Both the position numbers and the translations under genes were made by a program. Shown one piece after another: positions 30,716 through 40,153 of a DNA stretch of 64,000 nt. The number at the start of each line of letters is the position of its first letter. The stretch's first letter is position 1. Origin of the DNA: Alcaligenaceae bacterium CGII-47. Its GTDB lineage: Bacteria; Pseudomonadota; Gammaproteobacteria; Burkholderiales; Burkholderiaceae_B. Under the pieces are notes generated by a model. It was not told the origin of the DNA. It ran no database searches and saw nothing but the letters and a program-made list of their open reading frames with translations. The stretch spans positions 62,001 through 126,000 of the forward strand of contig JAHTBO010000009.1 in NCBI GenBank assembly GCA_019166125.1, written 5' to 3'.

Positions 30716-31020
30716 TCTTGGGTCTGGCGCATTACCTCATTGTTGGTGCGATTCTGTTCGCCATGGGTGTGTTTGGTTTCTTTTTAAACCGACGCAACCT
30801 GATTGTGCTGTTGATGTCGATCGAGTTGATTCTGTTGGCTGCGAATATGAACTTTGTCGCGTTCTCTGCCTGGTCTGGCGATCTGGCCGGTCAGGTATTC
30901 GTGTTCTTTGTCCTGACGGTAGCCGCCGCTGAGGCGGCTATAGGCCTCGCCATTTTAGTGCTGCTGTTCCGTAACCTGAGCACGATCAATGTCGATAAGC
31001 TCAACCAGCTCAAGGGTTGA
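30712..31020 (+). CDS. nuoK: NADH-quinone oxidoreductase subunit K
   Basis: 102-residue, three-helix membrane subunit with the proton-path glutamates in [17 protein letters not shown] and in helix 3 ([13 protein letters not shown]). Preceded by GAAGGAGAAG; overlaps nuoJ by four bases. Confidence 0.97.
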   Translation: MILGLAHYLIVGAILFAMGVFGFFLNRRNLIVLLMSIELILLAANMNFVAFSAWSGDLAGQVFVFFVLTVAAAEAAIGLAILVLLFRNLSTINVDKLNQLKG

Positions 31021-31031
31021 TAAGGTCCATC

Positions 31032-33032
31032 ATGAATGCAATAAACCTTTATCTATTAATCGCCCTGGCACCGCTGGCCACCGCGCTGGTCGCGGGCCTG
31101 TTTGGTACGGGCTTTTTGGGCCGACAGATCGGGCGCCGCCTCTCGCATGTGATCACTATCCTTGGGGTGGGTGTTTCGTTTGTGGGTTCGTTGCTGGTTC
31201 TGCAGCAGGTGCTCGACGGACAGACCTTCAATGGCACGGTCTACGTCTGGAGCATGATCGGCGAGGCGCGTTTTGAGGTGGGCTTTTTGATTGACTCGCT
31301 CACCGCGCTGATGATGGTGGTGGTGACGGGCGTATCGCTTATGGTTCATATCTACACCATTGGCTATATGGCGGATGATCCGGGCTATCAGCGGTTCTTT
31401 TCGTATATCTCCTTGTTCACCTTCTCGATGCTGATGCTGATCATGTCCAACAACATGTTGCAGCTGTTCTTTGGCTGGGAAGCCGTGGGCCTGATGTCGT
31501 ATTTGCTGATTGGCTTTTGGTATGACCGACCCAGTGCCGTGTTTGCCAATCTCAAGGCGTTCATGGTCAATCGCGTCGGTGACTTTGGCTTTGTGCTGGG
31601 TATTGGCCTGCTGTATGCCTATACGGGCAGCTTGCAGTATGCCGATGTGTTCGCGCAGGCGGATCATCTGGCGACTTTGGTTTTTCCGGGTACCGACTGG
31701 CAGATGCTGACGGTTGCATGCCTGGCCTTGTTCGTTGGTGCAATGGGTAAGTCCGCGCAAGCACCCTTGCACGTCTGGTTGCCTGATTCCATGGAAGGCC
31801 CAACGCCGATTTCGGCACTGATTCACGCAGCAACGATGGTGACAGCGGGCATATTCATGGTTGCGCGTTTCTCGCCCATTTACGAGCATTCGGACACCGC
31901 ATTGTCGTTCATGCTCGTGATTGGTGCGATTGGTGCGTTGTTCCTCGGAATTCTCGGCGTTGTTCAAAGCGACATCAAGCGCGTGGTCGCCTATTCGACG
32001 CTCTCGCAATTGGGTTATATGACGGTAGCGCTGGGCGCGTCTGCGTATTCGGTGGCGATCTTTCACCTCATGACACACGCCTTTTTCAAGGCACTACTGT
32101 TTTTGGCGGCTGGCTCGGTCATCATTGCCATGCACCACGATCAGGACATGCGCAATATGGGTGGCTTGCGTAAGTACATGCCGATCACCTGGATCACCAT
32201 GTTGATCGGCACGTTGGCCCTGGTGGGCACGCCGTTCTTCTCGGGCTTCTACTCCAAAGAGAGCATTATCGGTGCGGTGGGTGCGACCCATATCTGGGGG
32301 GCAACCTTTGCCTACTACGCGATCAAGATCGGCGTCTTTGTGACGTCTCTGTATTCCTTCCGCCTGTATTTCATGGTGTTCCACGGTAAGGAGCGATTCA
32401 ATACTGATGCGCATGCGGTGACGCACGATGCGCACGGCGCGCACCATGGTGGCCTACCAAAGGAATCACCCTGGGTGGTGACGGTGCCGCTGATTATCCT
32501 GGCGATTGCCTCGGTCGTGACGGGTGCCTGGTTCGTCGATCCCTTGCTGTTTGGCGGCTATTTCGGCGAGGCGATTACGGTGCTGCCTCAGCATCCAGCC
32601 ATGGCGGCGATTGCCAGTGAATGGCATGGCTGGATGGCATTTGCCTGGCATGGCTTTACGGCTTTGCCCTTCTGGCTGCTTATCGCCGGTTTTGTGACCG
32701 CCTGGTACTGCTACCTGATCAATCCAAGCGTGCCTGCCAAGCTCGCCCGCACCTTCTCGGGCATCTATCGGGTGCTGGACAACAAGTACTACGCAGACTG
32801 GTTTAACGAGCAGATAATCGCGCGTGGCGTGCGTCTGCTTGGCCGGGGCCTGTGGAAGGGCGGTGATGGCGGAATCATAGACGGTATGATCGTCAATGGC
32901 AGCGCGCGCATGATTGCCCTGGCTGCGGCGACGGGTCGTCTCGTTCAATCGGGCTACATCTATCACTACGCCTTTGCCATGATTATCGGCATCATGGTGT
33001 TTCTAACGTTTTTTGTGCTGATGGTTCACTAA
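31032..33032 (+). CDS. nuoL: NADH-quinone oxidoreductase subunit L
   Basis: 666-residue antiporter-like subunit with the long lateral helix at its C-terminus. Conserved parts include MMVVVTGVSLMVHIYTIGYM, the lysine/glutamate sites in GWEAVGLMSYLLIGFW and the APLHVWLPDSMEGPTPISALIHAATMV segment. ATG 31032 gives the normal N-terminus; the stop is shared with the nuoM ATG (TAATGG). Confidence 0.96.
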   Translation: MNAINLYLLIALAPLATALVAGLFGTGFLGRQIGRRLSHVITILGVGVSFVGSLLVLQQVLDGQTFNGTVYVWSMIGEARFEVGFLIDSLTALMMVVVTGVSLMVHIYTIGYMADDPGYQRFFSYISLFTFSMLMLIMSNNMLQLFFGWEAVGLMSYLLIGFWYDRPSAVFANLKAFMVNRVGDFGFVLGIGLLYAYTGSLQYADVFAQADHLATLVFPGTDWQMLTVACLALFVGAMGKSAQAPLHVWLPDSMEGPTPISALIHAATMVTAGIFMVARFSPIYEHSDTALSFMLVIGAIGALFLGILGVVQSDIKRVVAYSTLSQLGYMTVALGASAYSVAIFHLMTHAFFKALLFLAAGSVIIAMHHDQDMRNMGGLRKYMPITWITMLIGTLALVGTPFFSGFYSKESIIGAVGATHIWGATFAYYAIKIGVFVTSLYSFRLYFMVFHGKERFNTDAHAVTHDAHGAHHGGLPKESPWVVTVPLIILAIASVVTGAWFVDPLLFGGYFGEAITVLPQHPAMAAIASEWHGWMAFAWHGFTALPFWLLIAGFVTAWYCYLINPSVPAKLARTFSGIYRVLDNKYYADWFNEQIIARGVRLLGRGLWKGGDGGIIDGMIVNGSARMIALAAATGRLVQSGYIYHYAFAMIIGIMVFLTFFVLMVH

Positions 33033-34531
33033 TGGCTAGCGAAATGGCGTCTTCTACACTCCCCTGGCTGACACTCTCGATATTTGTCCCGATTTTCTTT
33101 GGTCTGCTGGTGCTTCTGATCGGGCGCGATGATAATCCGCGTCCGGCACGTATCCTCGCTCTGGTGGGGTCTATCGCTGGACTGCTGGTGACCATTCCCT
33201 TGTATTTGGGCTTTGATCCGAGCTCGGCGCAAATGCAGTTTGTCGAAAACGTGCCCTGGGTCGAGACCTTTTCGATGAACTATCACCTGGGCATCGATGG
33301 CATATCAATCTGGTTCCTGCCCCTGACGGCCTTTATCACCATCATGGTGGTGTTGGCAGGCTGGGAGGTCATCAAAAAGCATGTTGCGCAGTATATGGCG
33401 GCGTTTTTGGTGCTATCGGGCTTGATGATTGGCGTGTTCTCGGCGCTGGACGGCATGCTGTTTTATGTGTTTTTCGAAGCCACCTTAATCCCGATGTATA
33501 TCATCATCGGTGCCTGGGGCGGGCCGAATCGCGTGTATGCGGCCTTTAAGTTTTTTCTGTATACGCTGATGGGCTCTTTGCTCACGCTGATTGCTTTTAT
33601 CTATCTGTGGCATGCCTCGGGCGGCTCCTTCGATGTGGCAACCTGGCACAAGGTGCCGCTCAACTATAGCGAGCAGGTTTTTATCTTTGTGGCCTTGCTT
33701 GCCGCCTTTGCCGTCAAGGTGCCGATGTGGCCGGTGCATACCTGGTTGCCTGACGCGCACGTCGAGGCGCCCACGGGGGGCTCGATTGTGCTGGCAGCAA
33801 TCATGCTGAAGTTGGGGGCCTATGGCTTTTTGCGTTTTTCGCTTCCAATCGCACCGGACGCCTCGCACGGTCTGGCCGGACTGATGATTGCGCTCTCGTT
33901 GATCGCGGTAATCTATATTGGCCTGGTGGCAATTGTCCAGGATGACATGAAAAAACTCGTCGCCTATTCATCGGTGGCGCACATGGGGTTCGTCACGCTG
34001 GGCTTTTTCGTATTCAACATCACGGGGCTGGAAGGGGCGATCATTCAGATGATCTCGCACGGCTTTGTATCGGGGGCGATGTTTATGTGTATCGGCGTGA
34101 TGTACGATCGCCTGCATACCCGCCGCATCGATGCCTATGGCGGGGTGATTAACCGCATGCCACGCTTTGTGACCTTTTTCGTGCTGTTTTCCATGGCCAA
34201 TGCAGGTCTGCCTGGCACGAGTGGGTTTATCGGCGAGTTCACGGTGATTCTGGGTGCGGTGCAGTACAACTTCTGGATCGGCCTGCTCGCAGCATCCGCC
34301 TTGATCTGGGGCGCAGGCTACTCATTGTGGATGGTCAAGCGCGTGGCCTTTGGGCCGGTCGCCAATGAGCAGGTCGATGGCATGTCCGATCTGTGTAGCC
34401 GTGAATTCGTGATCCTGGGCTTGCTCGCGATCATGGTCTTGTTTATGGGCTTGTATCCCAAGCCCTTTACGGATCTCATGCATCCATCGGTGCAGGCCTT
34501 ACTGCAACATGTATCCATCTCGAAACTGTAG
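33032..34531 (+). CDS. nuoM: NADH-quinone oxidoreductase subunit M
   Basis: 499-residue antiporter-like proton-pumping subunit with about 14 helices. It shows LGIDGISIWFLPLTAF, the functional glutamate in FYVFFEATLIPMYIIIGAWG and the lysine helix WPVHTWLPDAHVEAPTGGS. Overlaps nuoL by one base. Confidence 0.96.
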   Translation: MASEMASSTLPWLTLSIFVPIFFGLLVLLIGRDDNPRPARILALVGSIAGLLVTIPLYLGFDPSSAQMQFVENVPWVETFSMNYHLGIDGISIWFLPLTAFITIMVVLAGWEVIKKHVAQYMAAFLVLSGLMIGVFSALDGMLFYVFFEATLIPMYIIIGAWGGPNRVYAAFKFFLYTLMGSLLTLIAFIYLWHASGGSFDVATWHKVPLNYSEQVFIFVALLAAFAVKVPMWPVHTWLPDAHVEAPTGGSIVLAAIMLKLGAYGFLRFSLPIAPDASHGLAGLMIALSLIAVIYIGLVAIVQDDMKKLVAYSSVAHMGFVTLGFFVFNITGLEGAIIQMISHGFVSGAMFMCIGVMYDRLHTRRIDAYGGVINRMPRFVTFFVLFSMANAGLPGTSGFIGEFTVILGAVQYNFWIGLLAASALIWGAGYSLWMVKRVAFGPVANEQVDGMSDLCSREFVILGLLAIMVLFMGLYPKPFTDLMHPSVQALLQHVSISKL

Positions 34532-34543
34532 ACCTGAAACACT

Positions 34544-36028
34544 ATGCTAAATCCATTTGACTTCGCTTTGGCTACACCCGAGATCGTCTTGCTCGTCCTC
34601 ACCGGTGTGGTGTTGATGATTGACGCCTTTAGCAGTGGGGCGACACGGCGTATGACCTTCGCGCTGACGATGGCCACCTTGTTTGTCCTGACGCTGGTGT
34701 CCTGGGGGCAATGGAGTGAAGGGGTTGCGGGGCGTACCTTCAGCGGCTTGTATGTCACCGACTCTTTTGCGCATTTCCTCAAAATCCTGTCCTATATCGC
34801 GGTCGCGGTCACGTTGATATACGGGCGCGCCTATGCCGAAAATCGCGAGATGGTAGAGCGTGGCGGCGAGATGTATTCGCTTACGTTGCTGGCCTTATTA
34901 GGCGAATTGATCATGATCTCGGCGGGCAGCATGCTGACGGTCTATCTGGGCGTGGAACTGATGTCATTCGCCCTATATGCCTTGGTTGCCCTGCGCCGTG
35001 ACCACCTGCCCGCCACCGAGGCGGCCATGAAGTATTACGTGCTGGGCTGTCTGGCCTCTGGCATCTTGCTCTATGGTATGTCCATGATTTACGGGGCGAC
35101 CGGCCATCTAGAGCTCGATAAGATTGCCGACATCATCCGTGATGGCCAAGCCGCGCGCTTGCCCCTGGTCTTTGGTGTCGTATTCATTATTTCAGGCCTC
35201 GCATTCAAGTTGACCGCCGCGCCATTCCATATGTGGACGCCAGATGTTTACCAAGGCGCACCGACCACGGTGACCTTATTGGTCGGGGCTGCCCCCAAGT
35301 TCGCTGCGTTTGCCATCATGATCCGCTTACTGATCGAGGCGTTGCATGGGGTGGCGATCGACTGGCAGCCGATGCTGCTTATCATGGCGGTGCTCTCTTT
35401 GGCGGTGGGCAATATCGTGGCCATTGCGCAGACTAACTTCAAGCGCATGCTGGCCTATTCGACGATCTCGCATATGGGCTTTATCTTTTTGGGCCTGCTC
35501 TCGGGCGTGCTCGATGGTCAGGCAAACGCGACGGGCCAGGCGTATGGCGCATCGCTTTTTTACGTCGTTATTTATGTACTCACCACGCTCAGTACATTCG
35601 GTTTGATCTTGCTGATGAGCCGTCAAGGCTTTGAGTGCGAAGAGATCTCTGACCTCAAGGGCTTGAATCGGCGTAACCCCTTGCTGGCGGGCGTGTTGAT
35701 GCTGTCAATGTTTTCTCTGGCAGGCATTCCACCGCTCTCTGGCTTCTATGCCAAGCTTGCGGTCTTGCAGGCATTGGTTGGGGCGGGACACGTGGCGGTT
35801 GCCGTGATTGCCGTGATGTTCTCGTTGATTGGCGCATTCTATTATTTGCGTGTCGTCAAGATGGCTTATTTTGATGAGCCGGACAGCGATGTGACGCTGG
35901 GCTCAGGGACCGTGGTGACACGCAGTGTGATGTCGCTCAACGGTTTGCTGGTGATCGGCCTGGGGATCCTGCCAGGCGGCCTGATGGCGCTATGCGTGCA
36001 GGTGATCAATCAATCGTTGACGTTCTGA
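34544..36028 (+). CDS. nuoN: NADH-quinone oxidoreductase subunit N
   Basis: 494-residue antiporter-like subunit, last of the complex I genes. Conserved segments are [41 protein letters not shown] and [16 protein letters not shown]. Followed one base later by the DUF2818 gene. Confidence 0.96.
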   Translation: MLNPFDFALATPEIVLLVLTGVVLMIDAFSSGATRRMTFALTMATLFVLTLVSWGQWSEGVAGRTFSGLYVTDSFAHFLKILSYIAVAVTLIYGRAYAENREMVERGGEMYSLTLLALLGELIMISAGSMLTVYLGVELMSFALYALVALRRDHLPATEAAMKYYVLGCLASGILLYGMSMIYGATGHLELDKIADIIRDGQAARLPLVFGVVFIISGLAFKLTAAPFHMWTPDVYQGAPTTVTLLVGAAPKFAAFAIMIRLLIEALHGVAIDWQPMLLIMAVLSLAVGNIVAIAQTNFKRMLAYSTISHMGFIFLGLLSGVLDGQANATGQAYGASLFYVVIYVLTTLSTFGLILLMSRQGFECEEISDLKGLNRRNPLLAGVLMLSMFSLAGIPPLSGFYAKLAVLQALVGAGHVAVAVIAVMFSLIGAFYYLRVVKMAYFDEPDSDVTLGSGTVVTRSVMSLNGLLVIGLGILPGGLMALCVQVINQSLTF

Positions 36029-36029
36029 C

Positions 36030-36560
36030 ATGGGTTTGTCCGCAGCGGTCTGGACCTTGATTGTGCTGGCCTTGTTCAGTGCAAACCTGCCCTTTGTGCT
36101 CGATAGGCCGCTGGTGGCGTTTCCATGGCGTTTGCCGGGCGAGGCGCAACGCTCGGCCTCAACGCAGTGGCTGCGCAGCATTGTGTTTTTTATATTATTT
36201 GCAGCCTGGATTTGGCTGACCCATAAGTTGGTGGGTGAAGCATTTGCGGGGGGCGCTGCGACCGCGCTATTGTCCGTGGTAAAGGTGCTCTTGATGTGTG
36301 CGCTGGCGGTGGGCCTACTGCTTTACCCAGGTTGGCACGCACCTGCCGTCGATAAGCCGTTCATTGTGTGCTTGCTAGAGCTGATTGTCGGGTATGCGCT
36401 GGTGGGAACCTTGGGTTTTGCTCTGGAACTGAATATCGGCAATGCCTTTGCGCAGCGCTGGGAATTTTATGCGGTGACGCTGAGCTTGTTTTTCGTGCTG
36501 GGATATCCTGGGTTTGTGTATCGGTATATGCTGCGACGACGCCGACGGGCAGCACGATAA
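36030..36560 (+). CDS. DUF2818-family membrane protein
   Basis: 176-residue membrane protein of about four helices. The first (AVWTLIVLALFSANLPFV) and last parts (RWEFYAVTLSLFFVLGYPGFVYRYML) match the DUF2818 pattern; the gene is found after nuoN in many Burkholderiales. It is one base after nuoN, so it is probably the last gene of the operon and may help complex I assembly or stability. That role is inference; the family has no assigned function that I know. Confidence 0.8.
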   Translation: MGLSAAVWTLIVLALFSANLPFVLDRPLVAFPWRLPGEAQRSASTQWLRSIVFFILFAAWIWLTHKLVGEAFAGGAATALLSVVKVLLMCALAVGLLLYPGWHAPAVDKPFIVCLLELIVGYALVGTLGFALELNIGNAFAQRWEFYAVTLSLFFVLGYPGFVYRYMLRRRRRAAR

Positions 36561-36627
36561 AAGTGGCTCACGTACATATGAGGCGATCGCTGGCTATCCA
36601 TCCCTCAATCGGCCGACTTCAGTTCCT

Positions 36628-37266
36628 ATGATCCTCTACCTGCACGGTTTCCTATCCTCGCCTGACTCCTTTAAAGCCCGTGTGATGGCGGCTGCACTCG
36701 TCGATCGCGGGCTCGGGCATATGTGGTGTTGCCCGCAATTGCCCGCCAGTCCCCGTGCCGCCATGGAATTGGCCCTCAGGCACGCGAACGAGTGGCTCGA
36801 AACTGGAGGCGATGCTCGGGCGCTGACCGTGATGGGTTCCTCTTTGGGGGGCTTTTATGCGACCTGGCTGGCGCAGCGTCTTGGGTGCCGCGCGGTCCTG
36901 TTGAATCCGGTCGTCCATGCCGCGCGCGACCTTGCTACGCGGGTCGGTTCACACCGCATGTTTCATTCCGACGAATCATTCGAGTTTCTTCCTGAATACG
37001 TCGAGGAACTGGCGGCAGCCGAGTGCAGCACAATCACCGACCCTAGCCGCTATTTTTTGATTGCTGCCACCGGTGATGAGGTGCTCGATTGGCGAGAAAT
37101 GCGTGACTATTATGCAGGGTGTCGCCAGCTCATCATCCAAGGCAGCGACCATGGGATTTCCGATTTTCCCACCTACGTGCCCGAGGTTCTGGATTTCGCC
37201 CTTGATGTTTCCCGTATGATGTCCGAAGCACAAGGAACAGCAACAATGAATGCAAACTCAGGTTAA
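36628..37266 (+). CDS. YqiA/YcfP-type alpha/beta-hydrolase
   Basis: 212-residue single-domain esterase-like protein. It opens with MILYLHGFLSSPDSFKA (oxyanion HGF) and has the nucleophile elbow GSSLGGFYATWLA, an acid in ATGDEVLDW and the catalytic histidine in GSDHGISDF. ATG 36628 is chosen because it starts at the first strand; an upstream in-frame start overlaps the DUF2818 gene. Substrate unknown. The next gene starts 17 bases later. Confidence 0.85.
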   Translation: MILYLHGFLSSPDSFKARVMAAALVDRGLGHMWCCPQLPASPRAAMELALRHANEWLETGGDARALTVMGSSLGGFYATWLAQRLGCRAVLLNPVVHAARDLATRVGSHRMFHSDESFEFLPEYVEELAAAECSTITDPSRYFLIAATGDEVLDWREMRDYYAGCRQLIIQGSDHGISDFPTYVPEVLDFALDVSRMMSEAQGTATMNANSG

Positions 37267-37283
37267 GGGGATATCCACTTTTT

Positions 37284-38228
37284 ATGGGGAAAAAGCCTTT
37301 TCATACCTTCGAGGACCTCTATCGATTGGTTTCAGATGTACTCAGGCGACACGGCCTATCCGACGATCAAGGCGCAATCATTGCCCAGGCGATTGTCAGT
37401 GGTGAGCGCGATGGTTGCGATGCGCATGGTTTGTATCGCACGCTCTCGTGCGTGGAGGCGATGCAGCGCGGGCAGGTCGATGGACAGGCTCAGCCTGAGG
37501 TCCACGACCATGCGCCAGGGATTGTTCGCGTCGACGCGAAGCGCGGTTTTTCCCTATTAGCATTTGAGCGTGGCTTGCCCATGCTTGAACAGAAAGCCCA
37601 TGTGCAGGGGATTGCAGTTATGATGATTAATCATTGCTATCACTTTTCAGCGTTATGGTTCGAGTTGGAAAAACTCACCGAGCGCGGCTTGGTAGGGCTT
37701 GCGATGAATCCAAGTCATAGCTGGGTTGCCCCGGCCGGGGGGACAAATCCGGTATTTGGCACGAACCCCATTGCCTTTGGTTGGCCGCGGCCCGGGTCAC
37801 CTCCGTATATATTTGATTTTGCAAGCAGTGCGATTGCTCGTGGGGAAATAGAATTGCATCGGCGACGGGGTGAGCGCTTGCCAGCAGGGGTGGCGATCGA
37901 TGCCCGAGGACAGGCCACACAGGACCCAGTCGCCGCTATCTCGGGCGCCATGCTGACATTCGGGGGCCATAAGGGGTCGGCTTTGGCGACGATGATCGAG
38001 CTGCTGGCCGGGCCATTGATTGGGGATCTCACCAGTGCGGAGTCGCTTGATTTCGACCAGGGGGCACAGGTCGTTCCTTATCATGGAGAGCTGATTCTGG
38101 CGCTCGATCCCGAGGTGTTTTTGGGGCCGGCAAAGGATGCACATTGGTCACGCGCCGAAAAGCTATTTGACCCAGTGCGCGGCAAGCCTCGGCCTTCAGG
38201 CCGGGGAAGGATAGCGCGGACGGCGTAG
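37284..38228 (+). pseudogene. Malate/L-lactate dehydrogenase-family (Ldh) oxidoreductase, 5' part, broken by an IS element
   Basis: Residues 1-296 are genuine Ldh family: GERDGCDAHGLYR near residue 43, INHCYHFSALWFELEKLTE near 115 with the family's catalytic histidine region, GTNPVFGTNPIAFGWPRPG near 158 and TFGGHKGSALATMIELLAG near 230. The reading frame leaves its own sequence at Asp296 (codon 38169-38171) and runs 18 foreign residues into the element before stopping at 38228. The missing C-terminus lies at 39942-40079. Family members are NAD(P)H-dependent dehydrogenases of malate, L-lactate, sulfolactate or ureidoglycolate; the substrate cannot be told. The product is probably inactive, since the C-terminal arm is part of the dimer. 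Confidence 0.9.
38167..38171 (+). other. IS insertion site TTGAC (probable target and TnpB TAM)
   Basis: The element starts directly 3' of TTGAC. IS200/IS605 elements insert 3' of a short fixed motif without target duplication, and the same motif is the TAM used by TnpB. Its identity as the specific motif rests on this one copy. Confidence 0.7.
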
Positions 38229-38243
38229 CCGTCCTTTTGGTGG

Positions 38244-38660
38244 TCAGTGTGGCGTTTGCTGCTGTTCGATGTACTGGCGAATGATCTCGATAGGCGCACC
38301 ACCGCAACTACCAGCAAAGTAGGAAGGTGACCACAGGGCACCCGCCCATAGTTTCTTGCTGATGCTTGGGTAGTTCTTCTTTCGGATCATGCGACTGGAC
38401 ACACCCTTGAGGCTGTTCACTAGGTTGGAGACGGCCACCTTCGGCGGATAGTTCACCAGCAGGTGAACGTGGTCGTCCTCGCCGTCGAACTCCACCAATT
38501 CGGCCTCGAAGTCGGCGCAAACACTGGCAAAGATACTGCGCAAATCGTCGAGGACTTCCCTCGTGAATACCTCACGTCGATACCTGGTCACGAAGACCAA
38601 GTGGACGTGCATGAGAAAGACACAGTGACGACCGTGTCGTATATCATTGTTATTGCTCAT
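38244..38660 (-). CDS. tnpA: IS200/IS605 transposase TnpA (HUH/Y1)
   Basis: 138-residue Y1 single-strand transposase that cuts and joins the element ends as ssDNA, usually at replication forks. The HUH metal motif is His64-Val-His66 (DDHVHLLVN) and the catalytic tyrosine is Tyr130 (EIIRQYIEQQ) on the C-terminal helix. Length and both motifs are intact, so it is predicted active. Divergent from tnpB with 23 bases between starts. Confidence 0.94.
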   Translation of the reverse strand: MSNNNDIRHGRHCVFLMHVHLVFVTRYRREVFTREVLDDLRSIFASVCADFEAELVEFDGEDDHVHLLVNYPPKVAVSNLVNSLKGVSSRMIRKKNYPSISKKLWAGALWSPSYFAGSCGGAPIEIIRQYIEQQQTPH

Positions 38661-38683
38661 AGACCAAGAGTATAATCTGCGAT

Positions 38684-39898
38684 ATGCGACGCCTCCAAGC
38701 CTTCAAGTACGAACTTCGGCCCGATGGCCAGCAGCAGCGCCAGATGCGCCGCTTCGCGGGTTCCTGCCGTTTTGTATTCAACAAGGCGCTGGCGTTGCAG
38801 AAAGCGCGTTACGAGCAAGGTGAGAAAAAGCTCGGCTATGCCGGGTTGTGCAAGGAACTCACCGCGTGGCGCAATGGGCCTGAAACGCCGTGGCTCAAGG
38901 ATGCACCCGTGCATCCGCTGCAACAGACGCTCAAGGATTTGGAGCGCGCCTACGCTAATTTCTTCGCCAAGCGGGCCGACTTCCCGCGCTTCAAAAAGAA
39001 AGGCCAGTCCGACAGCTTTCGTTATCCCGACCCCAAGCAAATCAAGCTCGATCAGGGCAATGCTCGAATCTTCCTGCCCAAACTCGGCTGGCTACGCTAC
39101 CGCAACAGCCGAGAAGTGCTCGGCACGGCGAAGAACGTCACAGTGAGCCTATCAGGCGGTAAGTGGTTCGTTTCGATCCAGACTGAGCGCGAGGTCGATC
39201 AACCCCTACCGCAGTCCACGACGGCAGTGGGTATCGACATGGGTATCGCCCGCTTTGCCACCCTTTCGGATGGCTCTCATCTCGAACCGCTCAACAGCTT
39301 CAAGCGGCATGAATCCGCCTTGCGCAAGGCGCAACAGGCCATGAGCCGCAAGACCAAGTTCAGCAACAACTGGAAGAAGGCCAAAGCCCGCGTCCAGCGC
39401 ATCCATTCCCGCATCGGCAACACCCGCCGCGACTACCTGCACAAAGCCACGACCACGATCAGCCAAAACCACGCGATGGTGTGTATCGAGGACTTGCAGG
39501 TGCGCAACATGAGCAAGTCGGCGGCGGGCACAACCGAAGTGCCCGGCAGAAACGTTCGGGCCAAGTCCGGCCTGAACAAAGCCATCCTCGATCAAGGCTG
39601 GTTCGAGTTTCGTCGCCAACTGGACTATAAGCTGGCGTGGAACGGGGGCTATCTTATTGCGGTGCCGCCACAGAACACCAGCCGCACCTGTCCGGCGTGC
39701 GGTCATGTGTCGAAGGACAACCGACAGACGCAAGCGCAGTTCGCCTGCGTGGAATGCGATTTCGAGGAAAACGCCGATCTGGTCGGCGCGATGAATGTTT
39801 TAAGGGCGGGACACGCCCGGTTCGCCTGTGAAGTGAGTGGTGCAGCAAGGTCGCCAGCAGCAGGAACTCGCCGAGGTGAGTCAGTCCATCCGGGCTGA
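38684..39898 (+). CDS. tnpB: RNA-guided endonuclease TnpB
   Basis: 404-residue TnpB of the IS605 group, ancestor type of Cas12. It has an N-terminal helix-turn-helix region (RRLQAFKYELRPDGQQQRQMRR opening, given here as positions 2-23), the RuvC residues Asp185 (VGIDMGIARF), Glu269 (CIEDLQVRN) and Asp365 (ENADLVGAMN), and a zinc ribbon with CPAC and CVEC. All three acidic residues are present, so cleavage activity is expected. It helps the element persist by cutting the empty donor site. The overlapping 3' end and right end of the element should give its guide RNA. Confidence 0.94.
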   Translation: MRRLQAFKYELRPDGQQQRQMRRFAGSCRFVFNKALALQKARYEQGEKKLGYAGLCKELTAWRNGPETPWLKDAPVHPLQQTLKDLERAYANFFAKRADFPRFKKKGQSDSFRYPDPKQIKLDQGNARIFLPKLGWLRYRNSREVLGTAKNVTVSLSGGKWFVSIQTEREVDQPLPQSTTAVGIDMGIARFATLSDGSHLEPLNSFKRHESALRKAQQAMSRKTKFSNNWKKAKARVQRIHSRIGNTRRDYLHKATTTISQNHAMVCIEDLQVRNMSKSAAGTTEVPGRNVRAKSGLNKAILDQGWFEFRRQLDYKLAWNGGYLIAVPPQNTSRTCPACGHVSKDNRQTQAQFACVECDFEENADLVGAMNVLRAGHARFACEVSGAARSPAAGTRRGESVHPG

Positions 39899-39941
39899 AC
39901 ACGGTAGGAATCCCCTCACTTTAGGGAGGGGAGGATGTCAA
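39780..39941 (+). ncRNA. Predicted TnpB guide RNA (omega RNA) scaffold
   Basis: In IS605 elements the guide RNA is processed from the 3' end of the tnpB message through the right end. The terminal hairpin CCCCTC-ACTTTAGG-GAGGGG then GGATGTCAA is the expected end of the scaffold. The guide would be the following host bases from 39942 (TCGATTACTGCTAAGG). The 5' limit is approximate. Confidence 0.5.
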
Positions 39942-40079
39942 TCGATTACTGCTAAGGGGGCACGTCTGCCCTCACAGCGTCGATACGCAAAACGAGAGCA
40001 TAGTCGACAGCATGGTATCTCGGTAGACCCTAAGCTATATGCAGATGTTTTGGCCCGCCTTCATCCCGAAGATCAATGA
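39942..40079 (+). pseudogene. Malate/L-lactate dehydrogenase-family (Ldh) oxidoreductase, 3' part
   Basis: The last 45 codons of the interrupted gene. Read on from Asp296 of the 5' part they give EKLFD-SITAKGARLPSQRRY and then a helical end with YADVLARL, which is the normal Ldh-family C-terminus, and a stop at 40077-40079. Total reconstructed length is 341, the usual family size. Both halves appear undamaged otherwise, so precise excision would restore the gene. Confidence 0.9.
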
Positions 40080-40100
40080 GTTGATGCGCTTGGGCGTCAT

Positions 40101-40121
40101 CCTAGGTGCATTCCCTAGGTG
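40101..40121. repeat. Direct repeat CCTAGGTG x2
   Basis: Two copies of CCTAGGTG at 40101-40108 and 40114-40121, 13 bases apart, each with a palindromic CCTAGG core. They lie just upstream of, and touching, the -35 region of the candidate small RNA, so they may be an operator. Confidence 0.5.
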
Positions 40122-40147
40122 TGACATTACGAAACCTCGTGCATAAT
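40121..40147 (+). promoter_or_regulatory. Possible promoter of the candidate small RNA
   Basis: GTGACA (40121-40126) and CATAAT (40142-40147) are 15 bases apart, a little short of ideal. Start would be near 40154. Confidence 0.4.
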
Positions 40148-40153
40148 CTCGGC

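Larger units (their letters stand above)
38172..39941. mobile_element. IS200/IS605-family insertion sequence, intact, 1770 bp
   Basis: The ends were placed by reconstruction: joining base 38171 to 39942 restores an uninterrupted 341-residue Ldh frame. Left end: subterminal hairpin CCTCGGCC-TTCA-GGCCGGGG at 38187-38206. Right end: hairpin CCCCTC/GAGGGG at 39912-39931 followed by GGATGTCAA, a typical right end for this family. There are no terminal inverted repeats and no target duplication, as expected. It carries tnpA (minus) and tnpB (plus) in divergent order, both complete. A second hairpin with T-run (GGACGGC/GCCGTCC, 38218-38234) closes the left side. Confidence 0.92.

Noticed and set aside
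31056-32078. 340-codon open frame on the minus strand opposite nuoL
   Set aside because: Antisense shadow of nuoL caused by GC-rich codon bias; composition (His/Gln/Arg-rich) unlike a protein and nuoL is certain.
39837-40079. A separate 80-residue gene crossing the right end of the IS element
   Set aside because: Its first part is tnpB in another frame and the element's right end; only the last 45 codons are meaningful, as the C-terminus of the interrupted dehydrogenase.
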